In this document: positions 48,090 to 59,367 of the stretch, piece after piece
Layout: every line of letters begins with the position of its first letter
How positions within the stretch are numbered: position 1 is the first letter of the stretch
Assembly (NCBI GenBank): GCA_008692225.1
Contig: VICG01000005.1
Coordinates: 2,181,001-2,245,000 of the forward strand
DNA length: 64,000 nucleotides
Reading direction: 5' to 3'
DNA from: Monilinia fructicola
Lineage: Eukaryota > Ascomycota > Leotiomycetes > Helotiales > Sclerotiniaceae
Made by a program: the position numbers and the translations under genes
The notes under the pieces: generated by a model
Databases searched by the model: none
Seen by the model: only the letters and a program-made list of their open reading frames with translations
Told to the model about the DNA's origin: nothing

Positions 48090-51000
48090 ATGGCGTCTGT
48101 TATTGATGATCCTCGCGCTATCCGCTTAAATCGCTTTTTTCATGATGTTATACACGAACGAAGAACCCTGGCATCTTCCAGAGAGGGGAGGACATTTATA
48201 GAAGCCGTCTGTTCTCAACAAGATCCAGCAACAACGTTATATAAACTGCTATCGAGTCCGGCAGGCCTCAGTTCAATACAGACTTCGATGCGCTTCGATA
48301 CCACACCCTCTTTTCTCAATGAAGACGCCGTTCTTTTGCTTCACTATCTACAAGAGCCATCCTTAAAAAGCATCAACTCTGGGTCGAGCCTTTCAGAGAT
48401 AATCACTGCAGTAGTTGAACCTCCATTTTTCTGGGATAGTTTCCTGCGAGCATTCCAAAGTGGGCAGCTGAATCCAGATGCTTCATATGCTTTTGCATGG
48501 CTCCTATTTGAACTCCTTAATCGCCCTGGAAAATCACCCATCCGCTTATGTACTTGTGGCAAACTCTCCGGGAGTTTTGGATGCCATTCTTAAATCTTCC
48601 CATGGTGAAACACGAAATCTCGGGCAAAAAATCAAGCACAACCTCTCTCTAGGTACCTTAGATCTAAATAGAAATTGTGAGATCGGACCTGGTGGCAGAC
48701 ATAACAACGACCATGCAAGTCACCGAGACATTTCGATTATGCCTACAGCAGATGAGCTCCTGTCCAAAGAACTACCCTTCTTGCGCACCGCGGACACTTA
48801 TCTGAAAGAATTAAATTCATCACGCCTAGGAATTCACATTGACAACCAATTTCGACTCTTGAGGGAGGACATGCTCGGAGAGATCAGGGATGAGCTTCAG
48901 AAACTTCAAGGCTTGAAACCTGGAAATCATCGAGGGCTAACTTTGGACAATATTCGGCTGGATGGTATACACATTGATGGCGAAAAGTTTAGGGATCCAT
49001 GGGGGCTGGTATTTCGGTGCGAAGATGAGCTGCCATTCTTGAAAAAAGTACCGCCCAAAAGTCGTGTCGCATTCCTAAAGAACAACCGACATATAATTCG
49101 ACAAGGAAGTACCGGATGTCTATTTGTTGATGGTGAGCCTGTTGCCTTTCCTGCGATTGACAGAAATGAAGAAGAACTGGCGGAAATTCCAGCCAAGATC
49201 ACCTTGCACTTTCAAGATGATACAGGAGTATCAGACGCCTTAGTGAAACTGAAGAAAGCAGAAAAGATAAAGTTGGTACAAATAAATACCTCGGTATTTG
49301 CGTTTCAGCCATTTTTGAAAAGACTACAGGAAATGAGTGATATACCTCTGGCTGAAGAGCTTCTCTCCTATAGCGAAGGCCAACCTATAAGAGGACCATC
49401 GTTTCAACCCTCAAAACTCAAGCCTAAGATCGAAAGAAGTTCCGGGACAGACATTCGTACACTCGTCAACACACCAAAGCCAGTGGTTCTTGACGATTCC
49501 CAGATTAGATCTTTGCTTGCTATCTTATTTCAAAGAGTGAGCTTGATCCAAGGACCTCCAGGTACGTATTCCATTATTCTGTATCCTAGTCAGGGTTTGC
49601 GAGAATCCAGATTTGCACCCCGAAATCAAAGATCATAGTTCCTTGACTGGAGTTTATTTATCCTTTTTCTACATTCAACTGGTTCCATAAAATAAGTCTG
49701 TTGAAATCAAAAGATCTTATTAAAGTCTTAGGACATTAAGAAAATCAAGAGCTCTCATATAATCTGTAGCCAAAATATCGGGCCACATAAGTCTTCAAAT
49801 TGGTATTAACAGGTATTAACAGGCACCGGTAAAATCATTTATTGGGGCTTTAGGGGCCAAAATTATTCACGATTTCACTGACGAAAAGATTTTGGTTGTT
49901 TGTTATACAAATCATGCACTGGACCAGTTTCTAGAGGATTTATTGGATATTGGCATTCCAGCTTTCAGATATGATAAGGCTTGGAGCCAAATCCACCCCC
50001 CGAACGAAAGCACTATCACTTAGGGATCAGCCCTCCTCCAAGCTAAACAGTTCACAGTGGGGATCGAATTCATAAACTTGAGAGTAGTCTCCAAACAACA
50101 CAAACTACGACTAGACTAGAGCGCGTTTAAAACGTTATACCTCGATGATGAACGTAAGCAAGCAACAAATATTGGATTACCTGGAGTTTCTGGAAGGCGA
50201 TCTTCCATTCTTTGACACGTTCTTGGTGCCGGTAACCTCTAAAGATGGTATGACTAAGATTGGAAAAAAAGGAAGAGCCTTGGACAAGTTCTACTTGCTT
50301 AATAGATGGATCAGAAAGATGCCAGATGCTGGAAGTCTGAAGGGTACTCAATCCGAAAGGTCGAAAATGGTGTGGGAAATCAGAGGAGAGTCGAGACCTG
50401 ACATCATTAATGGCTGGACTTCTGCCATTATAGAAGAGATGGTCGAGGAAATCCATAAAATCGGTCGACAATTCAACGCGGACCAGGCTGAGAAAGAAAG
50501 CCTGCTTGATCAAAGAGATGTGAACACGATTAATTCGAAAAGGATCATTGGATGTACAACAACTGCGGCAGCTAAGTATTCAGATGCAATTCAAGCTGCT
50601 TCTCCCGGAGTATTGCTGGTAGAGGAAGCCGGTGAAATTCTCGAAGCGCATATCTTTACAGCATTAGGCAAGAACACACAAACAGTTGATCATGATTGGA
50701 GACCACCAGCAACTTCGTCCAAAATGTAATAGTTATGGCCTTAAGGTAGAACAAGGAGATGGATATAATTTGGATATGTCCCTATTCGAGAGGATGGTTC
50801 TCGACGGCTTTCCTCATGTTACGTTGACAAAACAGCATCGTTCTGTACCAGAGATATCATCAGTAATCAGGCATCTTACTTATCCAGATCTAATAGATGC
50901 AGATTCGACACGAAACCGGAAAAGTCTTCTCGGTGTCCGGGACAATCTTGTATTCATCGATCACCGATCGCCAGAGGACGACGTGAAAGTCAAGGAAATG

Positions 51001-54000
51001 AGAGACAATGTGGACTCGACATCTTCCAAGGCAAATGGATACGAGGCTAACATGATATTGAAATGTGTCAAGTATCTTGCTCAGCAAGGGTATGGATCTG
51101 ATCGGTTAGTGGTTTTGACACCATATGTGGCTCAGCTTAGATTGCTCCGCGAAAAGCTGGCCACGGAGAACGATCCAATACTTAACGACTTGGATAAATA
51201 TGAACTCATCCGTGCAGGGCTGTATGTAGACACGGATACTAAGCATTCTAAACCTTCACTCAGAATATCTACCGTCGGTAAGTACCACTCTTAGTTTCTT
51301 ACCTCCTTATAAGAGTCATCCCCAACCCAATCGAAATCTGTGGGGGCACTTTCAATCATCAAGAACAATTCAGATACTGGAATTCTTCGTGGTAAAGGAA
51401 CCAGAAGAGACCTTCCTTCCATTTAAGATATATTTTGAATTGGCGAGAGAAATTCAAACATTGGATTGTTACATAGCATAACTTTCTCAAAAGACTGTCT
51501 TCTAGTGAAAGATAATCTCATTTATCGATAATCTTTGAGGCGGTGAAATGTTCCTCGAAATAATCCATCACACGGAGCAATTTTTTTTGGCAACATAAGT
51601 CACTCGATATTTATTCATCGCGCCTATTATACATAGCTGATCTTTTCCCAGATAACTACCAAGGCGAGGAAAGTGATATCGTTCTAGTTTCAATGACTAG
51701 AAGTAATTCTAGAAACGATATTGGTTTCATGTCCCAGCCTCAGCGACTCAACGTCCTGGTTTCTCGCGCACGAAATGCGCTCATCATGGTTGGAAATTCA
51801 GATACTTTCATAAATGCTCGAAAAGGAAAAGAAATATGGAAGAAATTCTTTGATTTCTTGTCGGCAGCAGGACACGTCTATCAAGGTCTTCCTGTAAGAT
51901 GTGAGAATCACCCTGATCGGATAATCAATCTGGCCAAACCGGAGGATTTCGAAAAATCACTGTCCAGATGGAGGCTGCAAAGAGACCTGGTAAGTTATTC
52001 CGGTTTTGTATGGGAGAGAATATCGCTAAACTTACGGCCATAGCGGTACCTTACTGAATTGCAAGATTCATTATTGCCCAAGCAACTGCCACCAAATCTC
52101 CCGATCACTCTAAAATGCTATGCAGTGTTATCCCTGGAGCAAAGATGTCCCAACGGGCACACGATTAGACGTCAATGCCACGAAGGTCTTCCATCGACAT
52201 TCTGTTCTAAATGTGATAAAGAAAAAGCAGGAAGTTGCCAAGCAAGCACGGAAGGATTTAGATGAGCAGTTGCGACGAGATGAAATGATACAAAAACATC
52301 AAAAAGAATTAGAAAAATACAAAAAAGATATAGAAAAAGCACAACAAGGGATTCAAGATGCTCGATTAATATCGGAGCAACAAGCAGTCCTGGCACAGAA
52401 GCGAAAGGACCTAATCGTGGTGGAAGACCGTCTGAAGCAAATGAAATCGACTCCGCCGCAATATAGGTCAAATAAACCATCTCCACCACCCCATACCACG
52501 TCTTCCGTCGTCGGAAATACTTCTCCTCAATCTATCATCATCAGTACACAAACTGCAAGGTCAGACGTATCTCAATTAAAGCTGCCAGGCATGGAAGAAA
52601 ATCCCCACAAAAATCTTCATTTATGCCTTGATCATAATAGTTCGACATCGAAAACAGAATGGCAACGACAAAAAGACCAAGAGAATGCGAAAAAATCCGG
52701 CAATAGATCAGATCATGGACATGATTGGCCTCGAAGATGTCAAGTCCCAAGTTCTCCGTATTAAATCCAAAGTAGATACATCGAAGCGCCAGGGAACGGA
52801 TCTCAAGAAAGAAAGGCTCGGGCTAGTCTTGTTGGGGAACCCTGGAACCGGTTCGTCTTCAATATCCAACTATGTGATGTGTTCTGACTTTTGATAGGAA
52901 AAACGACTGTGGCGAGACTTTACGCGAAGGTTTTAACAACACTCCAAGTCCTCCCAGGTGATGAGTTTTATCGAGACTACTGGTAGTCACCTTGCACATG
53001 GTGGAGTCAATGAAGTCAAAAAGCATCTTGAAATTCTTAAAGCTTCTCAGGGAGGGGTTTATTTCATTGACGAAGCCTATCAATTGACTGAAGGGCACAA
53101 TTTTGGGGGCAAAACCGTCCTGGATTATCTGCTTACAGAGATTGAAAACCTTGTAGGCAAAATAGTTTTTGTCTTTGCCGGGTATCGCAAGCAAATGGAG
53201 AAGTTCTTTGAGCACAACCCCGGGCTACAATCTCGTCTGCCATATACCCTTCGCTTCGAGGACTATACTGATGCAGAGCTACTCCAAATGTTGCAATATC
53301 AGATGCAAAAATTTTACCCATCGCCTATCAAGATAGAAGACGGTCAAAATGGACTCTATATGAACATTGCAGTTCAACGTTTGGGTAGAGGGAGGGGTCG
53401 AGATGGTTTTGGTAACGCAAGAGCTCTTGAGAACATGTTCGCCAGGATCAGAGGGCGGCAAGCCGATCGTCTTTCCAAGGAGCGCAAAGATGGCCTTAGT
53501 CCGGACGATAATCTCATTACTAAAGAAGATCTCATCGGGCCGGACCCATCCCCTGGCTATTCTTAATTGCAAATCATGGGATCAACTACAAAGCCTAACT
53601 GGTCTGGATTCGGTTAAAAAATCGGTAAGCAGTTTGATTGACATGATCAAGACGAATTACGCGAGGGAGCTCAGAAACCTACCTCCTATTAATACATCGC
53701 TCAACCGAGTATTTCTTGGCTCTCCAGGTACAGGAAAAACTACGGTAGCAAAGCTTTATGGGCGGATTCTTTCAGATCTTGGCCTTTTGAGCAACGGCGA
53801 AGGTGAGTAATATGTCTCATGAATTACTCCTTTGCCCATCCAGTTTCCTGCATACCGTTCTTCAAGTTATGATTTTTCTACTTGAACCATTTCTGTCTTT
53901 CCATTACTGTGCATATCCCAGAGACTGTGGATATCTCAAGGCTCATCAATATCTCCAAAGTTGTGGGTATTTCCAACCTTATAAATTCTTCAAAGGCTCT

Positions 54001-56472
54001 AGATGTTTGAAGGATTCAAACAGTTTTAAGTTTTTGAATGCGTTAAAGGGTTCTAAATATCCTAAAGATTGTGGATATCTTGACACAATCCAACAATCAA
54101 GCATCAGTCATGGCTAAACGGGAAGATGAACATTTGAGTCAGATCAGAACATTTTGATTCTATACTTTTGAGCAGTCAATGAATACTTCTAACATGTTCT
54201 AGTGGTTATCAAAAATCCAGCTGATTTTATCGGAAGTGCTATGGGGCAGTCGGAGGAAAATACTAAAAATATTCTTGCTAGCACAGTTGGAAAAGTTTTG
54301 ATAATTGATGAAGCATACATGCTTTATTCTAGTTCTGACAAGGGTGGCGGTGGTGCAGATATATACAGAACAGCCGTCATAGACACAATTGTGGCAGAGG
54401 TTCAAAAATGTACCCGGCGATGATCAGTGCGTGCTACTCCTCGGTTACGAAGATAAAATGGAGGAGATGTTCCAGAACGTCAATCCCGGTCTTACAAGAC
54501 GCTTTGCGCTCAAAGATGCCTTCAGATTTGCAGACTTTAATGATAAGGAGCTAGAGGAAATTCTAAATCTCAAGATTAAGACTCAGGGCCTTGGAGCAAC
54601 TACAGATGCTGTATCAGTTGCTATAGATTTACTTGGTCGAGCTCGAAATGGCCTCAATTTTGGAAATGGAGGGGAAGTGGAAAATTTAATATCTCGAGCT
54701 AAACAGAATTACCAATCTCGACAATCAAAGTTGCCTGCGGATCAGCGATCAATAGATTTCGTCTTTGAGCCACAGGATTTCGATCCGGACTTTGATCGGG
54801 CAGCAGGAGCAGAGACAAATCTCAGAGAACTTTTCAAGGGAGTTATGGGATGCGACTCAATAATTGCAAAGCTTGAAGGGTATCTCAGAGTAGCCAAGCG
54901 CATGAAAAAATTGGGAAAAGATCCTACAACACATATTCCAATGAATTTTATATTCAAAGGACCTCCAGGTATGCAATATTGTTCATATCGGACAAGAAGC
55001 ATTCTGATTACCGAGCTAATTTTTTCACCTAGGAACCGGCAAAACGACAACAACTGCTCGCAAAATTGGCCAAGTCTATTATGATTTGGGCCTTTTATCG
55101 GAAGTAAAAGTTGTGGAATGCTCCGCGTCTGATTTAGTTGGCCAATATGTGGGTCAGACAGGTCCCAAAACTATCAAACAGCTCGAGCTTGGACTTGGGA
55201 AGGTTCTCTTCATTGACGAAGCGTACCGGCTGGGCCAAGGACATTTCGCCCAGGAGGCTATTGATGAGCTAGTAGATGTCAGTAATTTCCCTCCCCCAAT
55301 TCCCAGCCTCTTCTTTACAAAAGGCTTTCGATTACTCTACCTCATGTCCTTGTTTTCTCTTCGTCTGTTAATATTGCTAATTGCTGACTTGATGATATTT
55401 TAGTCCATGACGAAGCCAAAGTTTGCAAGTAAAATGATTATTATACTTGCAGGTTATGAAAATGACATGAACAGGCTACTGAGCGCAAATGAAGGATTGA
55501 ATAGCCGATTTGCTGATGAGATTGTATTTCCAGCTCTGAGCCCCAAGGATTCACTCCTTGTTCTGCAGAATGCTTTGAAGAAAGAGAATATTTCGATTGA
55601 TTGCTTGAAGGATATCTCCAGTCACCGTCCTTTCTTGAACATGATCACAGAGCTTTCAGTACTGCCTGCTTGGGGAAATGCAAGAGATATGATTACCCTT
55701 GCCAAAAGTATGATACTTGCAGTCTATCAATCTGCCATGGACCCGATTTCCGATAATTCAAAAATACTTTTGTCATATGACGAAGCTACTGCTTGCATAC
55801 AAACCATGATCGATAGCAAGAAAGGTAGAGCCATGGTTCAAGGACAGCCTAGATCTAATTATTCAACACATGACCCAGTCATGGAGATGCCGCATAAACT
55901 TCGTACGTCTCCCGAAATGAATGTCAATACTGTCACTTCAATGAAAACAAATACAAGACAGAAGGAGGAAAAGCAGCCTTCGATGGAAGTAATAGTACCC
56001 GAACGTTTTGAGGATGGAGTTGCCCGAGACGTAGGAGTTTCCGATGCAGTATGGGCTCAACTCCAACAAGACAAAAGAGCCATTGAAGAGGAAGCTAGGA
56101 TTTATGCAGAGGAAACGCGAAGAAAGCAAAAGGAGATCCAAGCACTAGAGGAGGCCGAAAAGAAGGCCAGGGAGGAAGCAGAACGAGAAATCGAGGCGAG
56201 AAATAAAGCCGAGCGCCAAAAACAGCTTCGACTGCGTGAAGAAGCCCGAATCCGTCAGCTGAAGGCCATGGCTGAGAGGAAACGTATTGAGCAGGAACGA
56301 AAGAGACTGCGATTGGAAGAGGTGAAGAGAAGGCAAAAAGAGAAAGGAGGCACAGGCCAAATTGACAAAAATGGGTGTTTGCGTGGCTGGATTTCAGTGG
56401 ATTAAACAGGAGGGTGGGTATAGGTGCGCTGGAGGAAGCCATTTTGTTTCGGATGCTCAGTTGAGAATGTGA
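48090..56472 (+). CDS. ZNFX1/Hrr1-like helicase + NFX1 zinc finger + three CbbX-type AAA+ domains; sixteen +1 frame changes
   Basis: Start MASVIDDPRAI at 48090. Exons: 48090-49561, 49823-51277, 51652-51989, 52044-52850, 52898-53802, 54203-54968, 55033-55277 and 55404-56472, about 2346 aa once extra bases are discounted. Order: N-terminal helical domain; SF1 helicase (Walker A split by intron 1, 'LVEEAGE' Walker B, 'MIGDHQQLRP', 'KQHRSVPEIS', 'QPQRLNVLVSRARNALI'); NFX1 zinc finger (CPDGGCKETCG..., HYCPSNCHQ); coiled coil; AAA1 'GNPGTGKTTVARLYAK' with 'VYFIDEAYQL'; AAA2 'GSPGTGKTTVAKLYGR' with 'VLIIDEAYML'; AAA3 GPPGTGKTTTARKIG with 'VLFIDEAYRL'; coiled coil; and a C-terminal 'GYRCAGGSHFVSDAQL'. 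Sixteen frame changes occur, all +1, mostly in homopolymers, with no in-frame stop elsewhere. Relatives include S. pombe Hrr1 (RNAi heterochromatin) and animal ZNFX1, so an RNA-silencing or surveillance role is inferred. Confidence 0.75.
53920..54090. repeat. Degenerate 18-bp minisatellite inside an intron of the helicase/AAA gene
   Basis: About nine diverged 18-bp units with a core like GTGGATATCTCAAG. Translated in frame 53803 they give a six-residue pattern (x-G-Y-L-K-x). The array explains why this intron (53803-54202) is 400 bp, against about 50-60 bp for most introns here. Confidence 0.6.
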
Positions 56473-58454
56473 GAAGACTGGTATTACTGGGGGGAAGATC
56501 CATCTCATTTTTGCTTCTGGCTGATGAACATGAGGCTTGAGACTTAAGGTGGAAGGAAGAAAGGAAAATCTCCTACTTTTTGATAAAGTTTGTGCCATCG
56601 GGGCTGCTACCACTTAGTACTAATTACCCCTCATTGAGCAACTCCTAGATCTATTCTATGTGTATAAATATGAACGATGATGGATATGCCTCAAGATATC
56701 AAGATTCATGGCTTATGCAGCTCTAACGGCCACTACTATTCCTCATCAAATAACCGCCTAAAACCACAGGGCGTAGTGATTCCTCACGGCAAATACAAAA
56801 AGGGGTTTCGTGGCGAAAATCATAAATTACCCGAAATATCTTCAGACATTAGTTCTAAGTTATCTAAAACTTACATAATATTTCGACGATGGGCATTTAT
56901 ACCGCAAATTCATACACGAGATCATCCTTGCGATAAGTCAGCCACTCGTAATTTCCGACGCGTTGATTTCGTCCAACTTTGTTAATCAGCCAGATTCCAT
57001 TCAAAGGCTCGAGAATCAGAGAGCAGCGAGCAGGTGAGTCTCATCATTTAACATTTCCCTGCTTTCTGATGCAGATACGATATCGGCCTGCTTCTATTGG
57101 ACTCTGCATAGACGGGATCTTGCCAGCCTTTGATAATCCAGCGCGAGATCGACTGATCCTACATCGGCTGGCTCAAAGGCCGTGGGGAGGGTAGCTGGAG
57201 CTGTACGATGAAGCTGTACGGAAGAGCTTGATATGGCGGTGAGAAGGCAGACGAGGGCGGATCGCCATGGCAAAACTTTTTGGTTGCGAAGATACTCGGT
57301 TTGTATTGTTCGGAAAAGTAAATTGAGTTGACACTGCTAGCGAAGTATCATGCCGGAAAATCATACAAACGGAGAGACAAATGTTCCTCTAGACTTGGAG
57401 AGAAGAGTCGAAAGTCTTGCGCGAGAATAATGAGAAGGAAAATCAAACAGTTACACCCCAAGCACCGAATGATAATCTGACCCAAAAGTCCCTCCTTCCC
57501 CCCCCCCCCCCCCCTTCGCAAGTTTAAACCCCCTATTTTTCCCGCTCAGACACAGCCGAGCCCCTGGATGAAATCTCGAATACTCAAGATCAACAAAATG
57601 CACCCAATCCATCCCCCACCGCCCCCCTCAAACAAAACAATACCACCCATAAAAACCGAGATCTACCAACGTCCACCCGGCCAAAAAATGCAATAACCCC
57701 CCTCCCCCCCCTGCCCCCACGCCCAAAGAACTCACCACAACATCACGTGACCTCACGCATAAGGTCGCGAGCGACACACCATCCGCACAACCCGTCAATG
57801 ACAACAGCAAACGGGAAAACAATCGATAAATCCATCATTCCCCAGCTTCGACTTCGTGTCGGATTCGTTTGGGGAATGTGGAGCAGGGTCCTAGTTTCCG
57901 CTACTCACCATTGCATCGCATCGCAAAAAGCACAGGGCGACGAAGAGTTACACAAACGACGAGGCCATGGATCCACAGATCCATGGAGCCGCAAAGGTAG
58001 ACTTCGGGGATGGGGTGCGCGGTTTCGGTGTGGGGGTTGGGTGGAGCGTGGGAGGAGGATGTGGGAAGGGGGTATGGGGATGGGGGTGGAGATGGGTGGA
58101 TGGATGAATGGATGGATGGATTGCTCGTGTGTGCATGGAGAGGGTTACGAATGTACTGTACTATGAAAAGGCAGTTCCACAATAACGTGATGAAATAAAA
58201 TGGATATCATATCAGGTCTATAATCAATATAGACCCCTTAACATTGCTCATGCCATTCAAAAACTCATGCCCATGTGACCATGCAATGCGATGCAAAAAT
58301 CCCGAAACCCAGTTGTGAGAACGCCAGGCAGCGACGTGCCGTAGATACCCTTTATGCCAAGATGGCCACGAAACGCCATTGTACAAGATCCTCAATGCAC
58401 AAGATCCCAGCGACGCAACGCAATGCAACCCAACGCCGTTTTTTGCCGAGAAAT
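56473..58454. other. Intergenic with C-rich low-complexity DNA
   Basis: No supported gene. It contains a run of 17 C at 57498-57514, C-rich pyrimidine tracts at 57590-57725, and a GGAT-type microsatellite at about 58084-58122. Short frames in the C/G-rich part are compositional artefacts. Confidence 0.5.
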
Positions 58455-59367
58455 TTAACCCTCATGTCTACTTCTTTGGACTTGCTCTTCTCTCCATTCT
58501 CTACCAGCTTCCTTCCTCTCCATCGCCTCTTCTTCATACAGATCCATATCATCATCTCCCAACTCACTCGTCTCATCCCATAATTTATCGAACTCTGCAT
58601 CCGGGACCTCAGCTGGAACTGCCCAGATATGTTCCCTCAATCTCTTATGTCTTTCCCTATCCTCTTCAATTCTCTGCTCGATTTGTCTCTTGTCTAATCT
58701 TGCAACTCATTCGGCTTCGCCGGTTTAGGGGTAGCATGTTGGGAGGTTCCGTTTCCATTTGCTTGAGTCTCTGCAGGCGGGGAGGACATGAGAACATCAG
58801 GTTGAGTGTCGCGTTCCTTGAGACATTCTTCGATTTCCGTGACCGTTTGAGCCAAGAGAAAAGACTTTTGTTGGAGTCCTTGGAGAACTTTGCGCACCAC
58901 CTTTACGTTTGCTGCTCCCGATCCATCTTCCGGCGCAACCGCATCGACCACCCGTAAAATATCTCTTTGAATCATCCGTACATAGTCATCATGACCTTCC
59001 TTGGATGCCATATCGCATAGAATTTCGATAAAGTACATAATGTTCGCCCGATTGTTCATAGAATTCTAAACATCCAATTAGCGGACTCTTTTTGTTACCA
59101 AAAATCAAAACCACAATATCGACAATAAACAGAACTCCAAAGCGTCCCCTCATTCGTCCTCTTCAACTCTGTAAACCCAATCCTCAGACACCACACAAAA
59201 AAATCCCAACTCACCTTCTCCAATTGCTCCAAGATACAACTATGCAAATCCTCATCCATATCTCTGTACTTCAAAGCATACTGTGCCGTCTTATTCGCAC
59301 TCGTAACCGTCGCATTTAAATGCTGCAAGTACTGCGTAAATCGAATGCGCACTTCGAAAGGATCCAT
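58455..59367 (-). CDS. CTK3: CTD kinase subunit gamma (CTK3)
   Basis: Non-catalytic subunit of the CTDK-I complex, which phosphorylates the RNA polymerase II C-terminal domain in the nucleus. Start MDPFEVRIRF at 59367. Exon 1 is 59367-59215 and exon 2 59065-58455, with a 149-bp GTGAGT intron between. The CID-like N-terminal domain is clear: 'LQHLNATVTSANKTAQYALK', 'YRDMDEDLHSCILEQLEK', 'NRANIMYFIEILCDMASKEG' and 'RDILRVVDAVAPEDGSGAAN'. The C-terminal part holds 'EQRIEEDRERHKRLREHIWA' and an acidic helix. Between 'PKPAKPNELQD' and 'DKRQIEQRI' the frame breaks at a TAG near 58695; restoring one T (GATTTAGAC) would repair it. In a single-copy conserved gene this suggests a consensus error. An ATG at about 59503 in another frame is probably not used. 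Confidence 0.85.

Noticed and set aside
49562..49822. Additional coding exon inside the 261-bp intron
   Set aside because: The P-loop is completed directly by joining 49561 to 49823, and the intervening DNA has stops in all frames with no helicase-like residues.
48090..56472. Programmed +1 ribosomal frameshifting to explain the sixteen shifts
   Set aside because: The sites share no slippery codon or stop context. They are ordinary homopolymers, and similar single-base changes occur in unrelated genes, including one of the opposite sign in CTK3.
57590..58200. Several overlapping frames in C-rich and GGAT-repeat DNA
   Set aside because: They come from low-complexity composition, occur on both strands at once and carry no conserved motif.
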